Shown here one piece after another: positions 1 to 9,100 of a stretch of DNA of 64,000 nucleotides. A program made the translations under genes and the position numbers. How positions within the stretch are numbered: position 1 is the first letter of the stretch; every line of letters starts with the position of its first letter. Below the pieces are notes generated by a model. The model was not told the origin of the DNA and did no database searches. It saw only the letters and a program-made list of their open reading frames with translations. This DNA comes from IDS-8 sp964607425 (GTDB lineage: Bacteria; Pseudomonadota; Gammaproteobacteria; Steroidobacterales; Woeseiaceae): assembly GCA_964607425.1 (NCBI GenBank), contig CAZSKQ010000005.1, positions 1-64,000 on the forward strand, read 5' to 3'.

Positions 1-152
1 CCTCCCCCCGACCACGCCTCCGCCAGCCCCGGCGCCCAGGGAATGCGTGCCACAAACGCCAAAGGGACGTGCTTGTGGCCAGCGCCGAAGACCCTCCCCC
101 CGACCACGCCTCCGCCAGCCCCGGCGCCCAGGGAATGCGTGCCACAACGCCT
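1..152. repeat. 92-bp direct tandem repeat, cut by the window edge
   Basis: The stretch beginning CCTCCCCCCGACCACGCCTC at position 1 recurs at 93 and runs to about 152 with only one base lost (ACAAACGCC becomes ACAACGCC). The period is 92 bp. The first unit also contains GCCACAA (49-55) facing TTGTGGC (73-79), a small inverted pair. The array may continue upstream of the window. No protein is convincingly encoded here. It lies immediately upstream of the tRNA-Val promoter. Function unknown. Confidence 0.8.
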
Positions 153-155
153 CAG

Positions 156-184
156 TTGCGGAACCCCGTGCCCTCCAGTATCTT
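156..184 (+). promoter_or_regulatory. candidate sigma-70 promoter of tRNA-Val
   Basis: TTGCGG at 156-161 and TATCTT at 179-184 are separated by 17 bp. The expected start near 191 is about a dozen bases before the tRNA. Position fits, hexamers are only partial matches. Confidence 0.4.
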
Positions 185-203
185 TGCGCGCCTGCATCCG
201 TTC

Positions 204-278
204 GGGCGATTAGCTCAGGGGTAGAGCGCCACGTTGACATCGTGGAGGTCGGTGGTTCGAAACCACCATCGCCCACCA
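204..278 (+). tRNA. tRNA-Val(GAC), CCA encoded
   Basis: A complete cloverleaf is readable. Acceptor GGGCGAT (204-210) pairs with ATCGCCC (268-274). There is a D-arm with GCTC/GAGC, an anticodon stem CCACG/CGTGG with loop TTGACAT giving anticodon GAC, and a T-arm GGTGG-TTCGAAA-CCACC. Discriminator A275 is followed by an encoded CCA. GAC reads the valine codons GUC and GUU. It stands alone, upstream of the infC operon, and is followed by a possible terminator. Confidence 0.97.
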
Positions 279-298
279 GCGGGAAAAGGGCACAAAAG

Positions 299-343
299 GC
301 CGGCCCCGGTTTTGCCGCGCGCCCCCGGTACCGGCATCTTTTT
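299..343 (+). terminator. possible intrinsic terminator after tRNA-Val
   Basis: GCCGG (299-303) pairs with CCGGC (331-335), and CCGG (306-309) with CCGG (325-328), separated by a 2x2 internal loop. A T-run follows at 339-343. The large apical loop makes this only moderately convincing. Confidence 0.4.
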
Positions 344-387
344 CTCCCGATTTCCCCGAACCGCTTGCTAATCAGGCATTTCCGGGC

Positions 388-416
388 TTGTGTCCCGCGC
401 GGGGGCGCTTTAAAAT
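388..416 (+). promoter_or_regulatory. candidate promoter of the infC operon
   Basis: TTGTGT (388-393) and TAAAAT (411-416) with a 17-bp spacer. Start expected near 423, leaving an untranslated leader of about 120 nt before infC. Confidence 0.5.
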
Positions 417-543
417 CCGCGTCCCGCGCCTGTGCAGCCGGATCGACGCCGAGCATCTCGTAAATTCCGTGAGGCAATCGCGTGCCCGGGCGCGTTACGC
501 CGTTCGCGGTCGTATTTTTATTGGTTAGAAGGAGGATCCGAGT

Positions 544-1062
544 ATCGCAGCCACCAAGCGCATCAGGCGCAATGACGAGATAGACGCACCCAAGGTTCGG
601 GTGATCGATTCGGCCGGCAACCAGGCCGGCATCATGCCTCTCGCAGCAGCGCTTGAGATCGCAAGGGAAGAAGGTCTCGACCTGGTCGAGGTCTCTCCTA
701 CGGCCGACCCTCCGGTTTGCAGGGTGATGGACTTTGGCAAGTACCTGTTCGAGTTGAACAAGAAGGCACAGTCCGCCAAACGCAAGCAGAAGCAGGTACA
801 TGTAAAGGAGATCAAATTCCGGCCCGGGACGGACGAAGGCGATTACCGGATCAAATTGAGGAAGCTGATCGACTTCCTGCAAAGCGGTGACAAGACGAAA
901 GTCACCTTGAGGTTCAGGGGCCGGGAGATGGCGCACCAGGAACTGGGTGCGCGGCTACTGGCCCGGGTCAGGGACGACCTGAATGAAATTGGCGTGGTCG
1001 AGCAGATGCCGCAACTGGAAGGTCGGCAGATGGTCATGGTGATGGCGCCAAAGAAAAAGTGA
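544..1062 (+). CDS. infC: translation initiation factor IF-3, AUC start
   Basis: IF-3 binds the 30S subunit, keeps it apart from 50S and proofreads the start codon and initiator tRNA. The 172-aa product shows both family domains. The N domain contains the run RRNDEIDAPKVRVID and the DFGKYLFE segment. A lysine-rich linker (KRKQKQVHVKEIKFRP) leads to the C domain ending in MVMVMAPKKK. No ATG or GTG gives the full N-terminus. An in-frame ATC at 544 lies 8 nt after a strong GGAGG (531-535), and reading from it restores the conserved beginning IAATKRIRRNDEID. The rare AUC/AUU start is the known basis of IF-3 autoregulation in enterobacteria. First gene of infC-rpmI-rplT-pheS-pheT-ihfA. No thrS is seen upstream. 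Confidence 0.95.
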   Translation: MAATKRIRRNDEIDAPKVRVIDSAGNQAGIMPLAAALEIAREEGLDLVEVSPTADPPVCRVMDFGKYLFELNKKAQSAKRKQKQVHVKEIKFRPGTDEGDYRIKLRKLIDFLQSGDKTKVTLRFRGREMAHQELGARLLARVRDDLNEIGVVEQMPQLEGRQMVMVMAPKKK

Positions 1063-1150
1063 GTAACGGTTCGGCCTGCCATACGGGCAGTCCGGCCAAT
1101 ACCCGCCTGCAGCGGCCTAGCGGCATGCGACCAGGCTTACGGAGTTGACA

Positions 1151-1348
1151 ATGTCGAAGATGAAGACGAACCGGGGCGCGGCCAAGCGCTTCCGGCGGAC
1201 GGGCAAGGGCGGCTTCAAGCGTGCCCAGTCCCACCTCAACCACATCCTCACGAAGAAGCCTTCGAAGCGCAAACGGCAGCTCGGCTCTACCGAGCAGGTC
1301 GATCCGGCGGATTTGAAGAGCGTGCGGCGTTTGCTGCCCTACAGCTGA
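1151..1348 (+). CDS. rpmI: 50S ribosomal protein L35
   Basis: A 65-aa, strongly basic protein, exactly the usual length of L35. It contains the family signature KMKTNRGAAKRF at the N-terminus and SHLNHILTKKPSKRKRQL in the middle. It is part of the large ribosomal subunit. The ATG at 1151 (MSKMKTN) is chosen over a TTG two codons upstream because it matches the family start and follows GGAG at 1141-1144. It sits between infC and rplT, the conserved order in which L20 represses translation of rpmI and rplT. Confidence 0.97.
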   Translation: MSKMKTNRGAAKRFRRTGKGGFKRAQSHLNHILTKKPSKRKRQLGSTEQVDPADLKSVRRLLPYS

Positions 1349-1360
1349 GGAGGTTGAGAC

Positions 1361-1723
1361 ATGGCACGAGTGAAACGCGGCGTGACGGCAAAGGCACGCC
1401 ACAAGAAGGTTCTCGACAAAGCCAAGGGCTATTACGGCGCCCGCAGCAAGGTTTACCGCGTTGCAAAGCAGGCGGTCATCAAGGCCGGCCAATACGCTTA
1501 CCGCGACCGCCGGCAGCGCAAGCGCGAGTTCCGGGCCCTGTGGATCACCCGCATCAACGCGGCCGCGCGCCTGCACGGTTTGTCCTATAGCCGGCTGGTG
1601 AATGGCCTGCGCCGCGCCGAGATCGACATCGATCGCAAGGTGCTCGCGGACATTGCGGTGCACGACCCGGAAGCCTTCGGTGCTATCGCCGCACAGGCGA
1701 AATCGGCCCTGGGACCGCAGTGA
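1361..1723 (+). CDS. rplT: 50S ribosomal protein L20
   Basis: A 120-aa basic protein of standard L20 length, beginning MARVKRGVTAKARHKKVL and containing YYGARSKVYRVAKQAV and RRQRKREFRALWITRINAA. L20 binds 23S rRNA early in 50S assembly and acts as repressor of its own operon. The start is 12 nt after rpmI and is preceded by GAGGAGG. pheS begins only about 10 nt after its stop, so no room is left for a pheST attenuator. Confidence 0.97.
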   Translation: MARVKRGVTAKARHKKVLDKAKGYYGARSKVYRVAKQAVIKAGQYAYRDRRQRKREFRALWITRINAAARLHGLSYSRLVNGLRRAEIDIDRKVLADIAVHDPEAFGAIAAQAKSALGPQ

Positions 1724-1733
1724 CCCGCATTGG

Positions 1734-2723
1734 ATGACGATGCAGGGACCGGATGAGCTCGTAGCCAGCGCGACCGCCGACATCGAATCCGCAGGCAACC
1801 TGGCCGCGCTCGACGCGGTCCGGGTGTCGTGGCTGGGCAAGAAGGGCGTGCTGACCGTGCGCCTCAAGGAACTGAGCTCGCTGCCGGCGGGGGAGCGTCC
1901 CGCGGCCGGGCAGGCGATCAACGCGGCCAAGCAGGCCATCCGGGAGCGGCTGGAGGCGAAGCGCCAGGATCTCGAGCAGGCCGCGCTCACGGAGAAGCTG
2001 CTGGCCGACCGGATCGACGTGACCCTGCCGGGGCGCGGCCGCTCGATCGGCGGCCGCCACCCCGTGTCCCGCGCGCGCGCGCGCATCGAGCGCATCTTCC
2101 GCGACGCGGGCTTCGGCGTGCGCACCGGTCCCGAGATCGAGGACGACTACCACAACTTCACCGCGCTCAACATCCCGGAAAACCACCCGGCGCGGGCATC
2201 GCATGACACGTTCTACTTCCCTGGCGGCCTGCTGCTCCGCACGCACACGTCGCCCGTGCAGATCCGGGCCCTGGTGGAAGAGGGCGCGCCGATTCGCATC
2301 ATCGCGCCCGGGCGCGTGTACCGCTGCGATTCGGACCAGACGCACACGCCGATGTTTCACCAGGTCGAGGGCCTGGTAGTCGACCGCGGCATCAGCTTCG
2401 CGAACCTGAAGGCCGTGTTGCACCAGTTCGTGGAGAGCTTCTTCGAGCGCGACGCGATCCTGCGCTTCCGCGCGTCGTACTTCCCGTTCACGGAGCCCTC
2501 GGCCGAGGTGGACGTGCTGTGGGAGGAGGGCAACTGGCTCGAGATCCTCGGCTGCGGCATGGTGCACCCGAACGTGCTCGAGAACGTGGGGCTGGACAGC
2601 CGGGAATTCACCGGTTACGCCTTCGGCATAGGCATCGAGCGGCTCGCGATGCTGCGTTACGGCGTGCGCGACTTGCGCCTGTTCTTCGACAACGATCTCC
2701 GCTTCCTGCGGCAGTTCCACTGA
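1734..2723 (+). CDS. pheS: phenylalanine-tRNA ligase alpha subunit
   Basis: Catalytic subunit of the alpha2-beta2 phenylalanyl-tRNA synthetase. It charges tRNA-Phe with phenylalanine using ATP. At 329 aa it has family length. The N-terminal coiled-coil arm is followed by class II synthetase signatures: HPVSRARARIERIF, NFTALNIPENHPARASHDTF (motif 2 region), the FTEPSAEVDV segment, and motif 3 FGIGIERLAMLRYGVRDLR near the C-terminus. The start is taken as ATG 1734; ATG 1740 is equally possible since both lack a strong ribosome-binding site. It is likely coupled to rplT (10 nt away) and followed by pheT after 14 nt. Confidence 0.96.
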   Translation: MTMQGPDELVASATADIESAGNLAALDAVRVSWLGKKGVLTVRLKELSSLPAGERPAAGQAINAAKQAIRERLEAKRQDLEQAALTEKLLADRIDVTLPGRGRSIGGRHPVSRARARIERIFRDAGFGVRTGPEIEDDYHNFTALNIPENHPARASHDTFYFPGGLLLRTHTSPVQIRALVEEGAPIRIIAPGRVYRCDSDQTHTPMFHQVEGLVVDRGISFANLKAVLHQFVESFFERDAILRFRASYFPFTEPSAEVDVLWEEGNWLEILGCGMVHPNVLENVGLDSREFTGYAFGIGIERLAMLRYGVRDLRLFFDNDLRFLRQFH

Positions 2724-2737
2724 CGCGGGGGCAGCGG

Positions 2738-5113
2738 ATGAAATTTCCCGCAAGCTGGCTCCGCGAATGGGCCGATCCCGGCCTGCCGATCGGCGAGCTG
2801 GCCGAGCGCCTCACGCTGGCCGGCCATGAAGTCAAAGCGATCGAAACCGAAGGAGCGGCGCTGGAAGGCGTAGTCGTGGGCGCGGTACTCGAGTTCGGGC
2901 GCCACCCGAACGCCGACCGGCTGAGCCTGTGCCGGGTAACGGACGGCCGCGAGGAATTCCAGGTCGTGTGCGGCGCGCCGAACCTCGTTACCGGCATGAA
3001 AAGCCCGCTGGCCCTCCCCGGCGTGAAACTGCCGAACGGCGTCAAGCTCCGCCGCAGCAAGATCCGCGGCGTGGAATCGAACGGCATGCTGTGCTCGGCG
3101 CGCGAGCTGGGGCTCGGCGACGATGCCGCCGGCATCGTTCACCTGCCGGACGACGCGCCCACGGGCGCCGACCTCGCCGGCTATCTCGGGCTGCCGGACC
3201 CGGTCCTGGACATTGACCTGACGCCGAACCGCGGCGACTGCTTCAGCATCCTGGGCATGGCCCGTGACGTAGCGGCGCTGACCGGGGCGGCTTTGAAAAG
3301 CGCGGACGTCCCGCCCGTGGCGCCGGCGAGCGAGGCCGTGCATCCGGTCGAGATCAAGGACCCGCGCGTCTGCCCGCGCTTCGCCGGGCGGGTCGTGCGC
3401 GGCATCGGCGCGGGCGCCCGGACGCCCGTCTGGATGACGGAGCGGCTGCGCCGGGCGGGCTTGCGCCCGATCCACCCGGTGGTGGACGTGACCAACTACG
3501 TCATGCTCGAGCTGGGTCAACCGCTGCATGCCTACGACCTGGATCGCCTGCGGGGCGCCATCCGGCCGCGCTTCGCGGCGGACGGCGAAACCGTAACACT
3601 GCTTGACGAGCGGGAGGTCCGGCTCACCGCCGGCACCATCGTGATCAGCGACGATTCCGGCCCGATCGGCCTCGCCGGCATCATGGGCGGTTTGAGCACG
3701 GCGGTAACGGAAGGGACGGTCAACGTGTTCTTCGAGGCGGCATTCTGGCCGCCGGCGCTGCTGGCCGGCCGGGCCCGAAGCTACAACCTGCATACCGATG
3801 CATCGCTGCGCTTCGAGCGCGGCGTGGATCCGGCCGGGCAGGCGCGCGCCGTCGAACGCGCCGCGCAACTGCTGCTCGAAATCGCCGGCGGCGAAGCCGG
3901 GCCGACTGACGACACGACGTTCCCGGCGGAAATGCCCGCGCGGTCCCCGATCCGGCTGACCGGCGCGCGGTTGCGCACCGTGCTTGGCACAGAGATTGCG
4001 CCGGCAGCGGTGAGTGACTACCTGCGCGGGCTGGGCCTCGCCGTCGAAACAGCGGAAGGCGGCTGGACCGTGACCCCGCCCAGCTATCGCTTCGACCTGG
4101 CTATCGAGGACGACCTGGTCGAGGAAGTAGCGCGGGTGTACGGCTACGATCGCATTCCCGAGACGACCGCGGTCGCGGCGCTGCCGCTCCGGCAATTGAG
4201 CGAGCGCCGTGTCGACCTGGACCGGGTTGCGGACACGCTGGTCGCGCGCGATTACCAGGAAGTCATTACCTGGAGTTTCATCGACCCCGCGGCGCATCGG
4301 CTGTTTGCGGGCGAGACACCCCCGCTGGAACTCGAGAACCCGATTTCATCGGAGCTCTCCGTCATGCGCGCCTCGCTCTGGCCCGGCATGCTCAAGGTTG
4401 CGGCCGCGAACCTCGCACGGCAGCAGGAGCGAGTGCGCTTGTTCGAGATCGGCAAGTCGTATCACGGCACGCTTGACGCCCCGGTGGAGGTCATGCGCCT
4501 GGCGGCTCTCGCCGTTGGCGACGCCCTGCCCGAGCAGTGGGCCGAAGGCGCGCGGGGCGTGGATTTCTTTGACATAAAGTCAGATATCCAGGCGCTGCTC
4601 CAACTCACCGGAGCACCGGGCGAATTTGCGTTCAGCGCGGCAGAGCACCGCGTGCTGCAGCCCGGGCAGGCAGCGGACATTCTGCGCGGCGGCGTGCGCG
4701 TCGGAACCGTCGGGAAGCTCCATCCGACGATAGCAGAAGCTATGGAAATTCAGGCAGATGTGCTGCTTTTTGAACTTGACACTGAGCAGGCGTTCGCGGC
4801 CGAGGTGCCGGTCGCGACGGAGGTCTCGAAATATCCCGCAATCCGCCGCGATATCGCCGTCATAGTCGACGAGAACGTCACGTCCGCGGCCCTGGTCGAT
4901 GCGGCCGTCGCGGCGGCGCCGCGGAGCATCCAGCGCGCGGTCGTTTTCGACGTGTACCGCGGGCCCGGTATAGAAGCTGGGCTAAAAAGCGTAGCTTTAG
5001 GCTTGATTTTGCAGGAAACTTCGCGCACCCTTACCGACGCCGATGCAGACTCGGTACGCGACGCCGCAGTTCAATTGCTGCAGCAGGAATTTGCCGCTGT
5101 TTTGAGAGAATAG
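2738..5113 (+). CDS. pheT: phenylalanine-tRNA ligase beta subunit
   Basis: Partner of PheS; it recognises and edits tRNA-Phe. The 791-aa length is normal. It begins MKFPASWLREW. An EMAP/tRNA-binding domain lies at about 40-150 (FQVVCGAPNL, RGVESNGMLCSARELGL). The B3/B4 editing and B5 regions follow, including FFEAAFWPPALLAGRARSY and DLVEEVARVYGYDRIPET. A C-terminal anticodon-binding FDX-ACB domain contains SKYPAIRRDIAVIVDENV. The ATG at 2738 follows GGGGGCAGCGG. It ends 5 nt before ihfA, an arrangement conserved in gammaproteobacteria. Confidence 0.96.
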   Translation: MKFPASWLREWADPGLPIGELAERLTLAGHEVKAIETEGAALEGVVVGAVLEFGRHPNADRLSLCRVTDGREEFQVVCGAPNLVTGMKSPLALPGVKLPNGVKLRRSKIRGVESNGMLCSARELGLGDDAAGIVHLPDDAPTGADLAGYLGLPDPVLDIDLTPNRGDCFSILGMARDVAALTGAALKSADVPPVAPASEAVHPVEIKDPRVCPRFAGRVVRGIGAGARTPVWMTERLRRAGLRPIHPVVDVTNYVMLELGQPLHAYDLDRLRGAIRPRFAADGETVTLLDEREVRLTAGTIVISDDSGPIGLAGIMGGLSTAVTEGTVNVFFEAAFWPPALLAGRARSYNLHTDASLRFERGVDPAGQARAVERAAQLLLEIAGGEAGPTDDTTFPAEMPARSPIRLTGARLRTVLGTEIAPAAVSDYLRGLGLAVETAEGGWTVTPPSYRFDLAIEDDLVEEVARVYGYDRIPETTAVAALPLRQLSERRVDLDRVADTLVARDYQEVITWSFIDPAAHRLFAGETPPLELENPISSELSVMRASLWPGMLKVAAANLARQQERVRLFEIGKSYHGTLDAPVEVMRLAALAVGDALPEQWAEGARGVDFFDIKSDIQALLQLTGAPGEFAFSAAEHRVLQPGQAADILRGGVRVGTVGKLHPTIAEAMEIQADVLLFELDTEQAFAAEVPVATEVSKYPAIRRDIAVIVDENVTSAALVDAAVAAAPRSIQRAVVFDVYRGPGIEAGLKSVALGLILQETSRTLTDADADSVRDAAVQLLQQEFAAVLRE

Positions 5114-5118
5114 ATCAA

Positions 5119-5418
5119 ATGGCACTGACTAAAGCAGACATGGCGGAATCCCTGTTCAACGAATTGGGACTCAACAAGCGAGAAGCGCGCGAACTGGTAG
5201 ACCTGTACTTCGAAGAGTTGCGTGCGGCGCTTGCGGTCGGGGAGCAGATCAAGCTGTCCGGTTTTGGAAATTTTGATCTTCGGGACAAGAACGAACGTCC
5301 AGGCAGGAATCCGAAAACGGGAGAAGAGATTCCCATCACGGCGCGCCGCGTGGTGACTTTCAGGCCAGGACAAAAACTAAAAGCCCGAGTAGAGGCCTAT
5401 GCTGGAACCGGGGAATAA
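5119..5418 (+). CDS. ihfA: integration host factor alpha subunit
   Basis: A 99-aa HU/IHF-family DNA-bending protein, half of the IHF heterodimer that shapes promoters, origins and recombination sites. Seen: the N-terminal helical dimer part (MALTKADMAESLFNELGLNKREARELV), the KLSGFGNFDLRDKNERPGRNPKTGEE segment that forms the DNA-intercalating beta arm, and RRVVTFRPGQKLK. The position after pheT and the sequence identify alpha rather than beta or HU. Its 3' end overlaps the MerR-like gene by 20 nt, so the two are probably coupled. Confidence 0.95.
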   Translation: MALTKADMAESLFNELGLNKREARELVDLYFEELRAALAVGEQIKLSGFGNFDLRDKNERPGRNPKTGEEIPITARRVVTFRPGQKLKARVEAYAGTGE

Positions 5419-5755
5419 CGACGAACTGCCTCCAATACCTGGGAAACGCTATTTCACCATCGGTGAAGTGAGTGACCTCTGTGCGGTCAAGCCGCACGTC
5501 CTGCGATACTGGGAACAGGAATTTCCACAGCTGAAGCCGGTCAAGCGGCGCGGCAATCGGCGCTATTACCAGCGCCAGGACGTGCTCATCATCAGGCAGA
5601 TCCGCAGCCTCCTGTACGACGACGGCTTTACCATCGGCGGCGCGCGGCAGCGGTTAACGGGCGACGAAGCCAAGACGGACGTGAGCCAAAGTCAGCAAAT
5701 TATCAAACAGTTACGGCTTGAACTTGAACAAGTTTTGAAAATTCTGCGGCGCTGA
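5399..5755 (+). CDS. MerR-family transcriptional regulator
   Basis: A 118-aa protein with a MerR-type winged helix-turn-helix: YFTIGEVSDLCAVKPHVLRYWEQEF, then RGNRRYYQRQDVLIIRQIRSLLYDDGFTIGGARQRL. A short C-terminal helix (SQQIIKQLRLELEQVLKIL) suits dimerisation. No Cys-rich metal or ligand pocket is seen. This gene follows ihfA in many gammaproteobacteria, but its targets and inducer are not established from sequence. The start ATG 5399 lies inside ihfA. Confidence 0.9.
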   Translation: MLEPGNNDELPPIPGKRYFTIGEVSDLCAVKPHVLRYWEQEFPQLKPVKRRGNRRYYQRQDVLIIRQIRSLLYDDGFTIGGARQRLTGDEAKTDVSQSQQIIKQLRLELEQVLKILRR

Positions 5756-5854
5756 TCATCCAGGGAATCCAGGCCCGGTTTCCGTCACGCGAGGACCCGC
5801 CTCATCGCTCGTCCCGCAAGCGCCGGAAAAAGCCAATCTTGCGCGAATTCCTCC

Positions 5855-5860
5855 TATAAT
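5855..5860 (+). promoter_or_regulatory. candidate -10 box of tRNA-Pro
   Basis: A perfect TATAAT 22 nt before the tRNA 5' end. No good -35 hexamer is visible at 16-18 bp. Confidence 0.5.
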
Positions 5861-5882
5861 CACGCGCCACATTTGAATCGGT

Positions 5883-5959
5883 CGGGGCGTAGCGCAGCCT
5901 GGTAGCGCACCACAATGGGGTTGTGGGGGTCGGGAGTTCGAATCTCCCCGCCCCGACCA
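5883..5959 (+). tRNA. tRNA-Pro(GGG), CCA encoded
   Basis: Acceptor CGGGGCG (5883-5889) pairs with CGCCCCG (5949-5955). The anticodon stem CCACA/TGTGG holds loop ATGGGGT, giving anticodon GGG. The T-arm is GGGAG-TTCGAAT-CTCCC, and discriminator A is followed by CCA. A 5' C is typical of proline tRNAs. It is directly upstream of an orphan two-gene segment, but no duplicate of its 3' end was found downstream. Confidence 0.97.
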
Positions 5960-6187
5960 TTTTCAAAGGGTGTATTCCGGTCACATGGTTTACACCCGGA
6001 CGGTCACAACCTGACCGGGATCGACCGGCCCCTTGTCCGCCTCCCACCCCAGCTCCAACATTATCACCTGCGCTTGCCGGGTCTCCCGAACGGACCTCTT
6101 GCGGCGGTTTAGACCAATATTGCAAGCATAACCGTCGGGGAATACCATCGGTTGCGGCGGCACAAGCTGTAACCAGGGCAATCCACC

Positions 6188-9100
6188 ATGACGAGATTTG
6201 CCGATTCGGTTAAAGGCAGCAGCGCGGAACTGAGCGTTGCGCAACTCCTACAGCAACCGATCTCCGAACTGCTTGGCGTAAGCCCCGACGCGACGACACA
6301 ACTGCGAGACTTGGGCATCGAAACCATTTTCGATTTGGGGTCCTCGTCGCTGTTCGCGCGGGCCGCCTCGGCGCTGGCGGCTTCGAGAACCGGCCAGGGC
6401 CTGCTCCCCAGCGACGTGCTGGATGCTTCGTCACCGGCTGTCCCCGCGACCGCGCTAAGCGACCTGCCCATCAAGCAACTGCGTGGAATCTCCGCCTCGA
6501 AAGCAAAAGAGCTCGAAAGCGCGTTGCACGTGGTCACGATCCGGGAACTCGCCCTGTGGCCTCCGCGCCAGCTCGCCCGCCGGCTGGTGAACATCGCGGC
6601 CGGCGGCAGCGACACCGACGAGAGCGAGGCTTCGGCGGAGGCGCTACGCCCGCGACTCGGTGAATACCCGACGGAGCGCGTGTACTACGACACACTGTTC
6701 ATGCTGGGGACCGGGCAGGGCGGGAACCTCGCGCCCTTTAGCCAGCCATTGGCGCTGGATGACCTGACCGATTCGGCCATTGGGTTCGGCGCGCCCGCCG
6801 TGGGTGCCCTCGCGACGTACTCGCAATCGTGGTTTGCCCAAGGCGTTACGCTGGGACACATGGTCCACTCACTGGCGCTGGCGCCGGGAGAGGCCACCCG
6901 CGTCGCGGTCATCGACTGGGCGCGGCGCACGAGCGCCACGGTCGCCGAGAGCATCGAAGAGCGCGAGGAACTCGACAACTCGATGCTGCATGCGCGCGCC
7001 GTGAGCGAAGTCCAGAACGCAGTTGCCGACGAGATGCAGTACGGGGGCTCGATTGCAACCGGCTGGGCGAAGTCAACGAGCAGTGGCTCCGGCCTGGCGG
7101 GCAGTGTCGGCGGAGGTATCGCCGGTACGATCGGCGAGGCCGCCGGTGTGCTCGGCTTCGGTTTCGGCGGCTCCACGGCCAGCCAGGAATCCGAAACGAA
7201 TTCCGAAGCACGGAGCACCTCGTGGTCGGTCGGCTCGCGGTCTGTCTTTGCGGAAATGAGCCAGCGTGTGAACGACCGGACGGAGCAGCACTCCACCTCG
7301 GTGCGCAACCGCCGCGCAAGTGCGGTAAGGGAGGTTTCCCAGAGCGAGCACGAAGCAGTGTCTACGCGGATAGTCGCGAACTACAACCACATGCATGCGC
7401 TCACGGTCCAGTACTACGAGGTGGTGCAGGTGTACCGCGTCGCGGTCCAGCTGCACAAGTTCGATCGTGTGCTGTTCCTGCCGTTCAAGCTGCTCGATTT
7501 TTCCGGCACGAACGCCGGCAAGCTGGTCGCGCGTTTCCGCAGCCAGCTGCTTGCCGCGTCCCTGACCAGGCGTGCGGCAAGTCTGCTGCTTGACGACCGG
7601 GGGCGGATCGAAGTGCGCGGCGGCATCCGCGTGTCGCTCCCGCTCAACGTCGGCGCCGCGGTCGTAAGCACGAACGTGAGTGCCACCATGGCACGTATGT
7701 CGGCCACGCCGGTGGCTGACACTGATTCCCCGGCTGTTGCGACAACAAGCGCCGGCGACGGCGGCACGGTGCGGGTAACCCGTACCGTCGTGCGCCCCGG
7801 CCCGATCGCCGAGGTCTTGCCCGGCGATGCCCGGCTCGTGGCCATCAGTTTCGAGGACGTCGGCATCGCGCGCGTGCGGGTCGATGTCGCCGGAGTGCCG
7901 GCAGAGACCAACACGTTCGTCGTCCCATCCGCTACCGACCAGATCGATTTTACGAGCGAGATCCTCTTGCGAACCGTCGAAGGCGTGCACGTTGCCCGCG
8001 ATGCAAGCACCCAGTCGCAAGGATCGATGGTGCTGCGTTACGAATCCGGGGGGCGCCAGTCCATCGCCGTCGTGCCACTCTCCCTCGGCGGCGGCGACCG
8101 CATGCAGAAAGTCGCTTTCTTCGCCGCCGACGCCGCCGATCGCCGCGCCGAGCTGCACGCGCATCTCCAGGCCAACCGCGGCTACTACACGCGCGCGGTA
8201 CTCGAGCGTCTCGATTCGGCGTCGCTGGTGCTACTGCTGTCAGGCGTGTCGTGGCAGGGCAAGCCGCTCGCGGACCAGGTCGAGCCGCATCCGATCGCGG
8301 TGACCGGCAACTTCATCGTCCTGAAGGCGCCGGCGGAGCCGCGGGACCCGAGCGGCCTGGCGGGCAATTTGAGCTGGGCCGATCTGATGCGCGACCGGGG
8401 TGTCGATTTTGCCGCGCAGGATGCGCGGCTGGTACCGATCCCGACGGGCGGGGTTTTTGCGGAAGCAGTGCTCGGCCGTTCCAACTCGGCCGAGAAGCTC
8501 GATATCACGCGGTTCTGGAACTGGCAGGATTCGCCGATACCGCTGCAGCCTCCGGAAATCTCGCCGGTGAGCACCGGCAGCCGCGCGATCGCGGAAGACC
8601 TTCGACCGGAACAGCTCGGTGCGCCGGTCCTCAACCTGGTGACACCTGCGCCAACGCCCGATCCGGCCGGCCTCGCGGCGGTGCTCGGCGCAATCGCGAA
8701 CGGCAACATGTTCCGGGATATGAGCGGGCTTGCGGGCACCCAGGCTACTGCACAAGCCGCGAGCGCCGGCACGCTCACGGCAGCCACCGAGGCCGGACGC
8801 ATCGCCAGCGAAAACTTCAAGGCCGCGACGACCCAGGCAACCGAAATGGGCAAGGCCGCCGCCGACATGTGGAAAGTGATGAAGCAATCCGGCAAGGGCG
8901 GTTCCGGAGGCGGTGGGTCGGGAGGCGGCTCGAGTGCAGGCATTTCGGGCGAAGGCGCGCGCATCAACCAGGGCCGCGACCTGGACCAGCGTGGCGTTTC
9001 CGGCCAGGCGGGCGCTGGCGACGGGAGCGCAACGCGGATCACCGAGACCCACCCGGTGTTCGCAGCAGCTTCCCACAAGGAGAAACCCCAAATCGAGACG

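Noticed and set aside
47..463. Open frame running through the tandem repeat and tRNA-Val
   Set aside because: It overlaps a tRNA and repeat and encodes low-complexity sequence.
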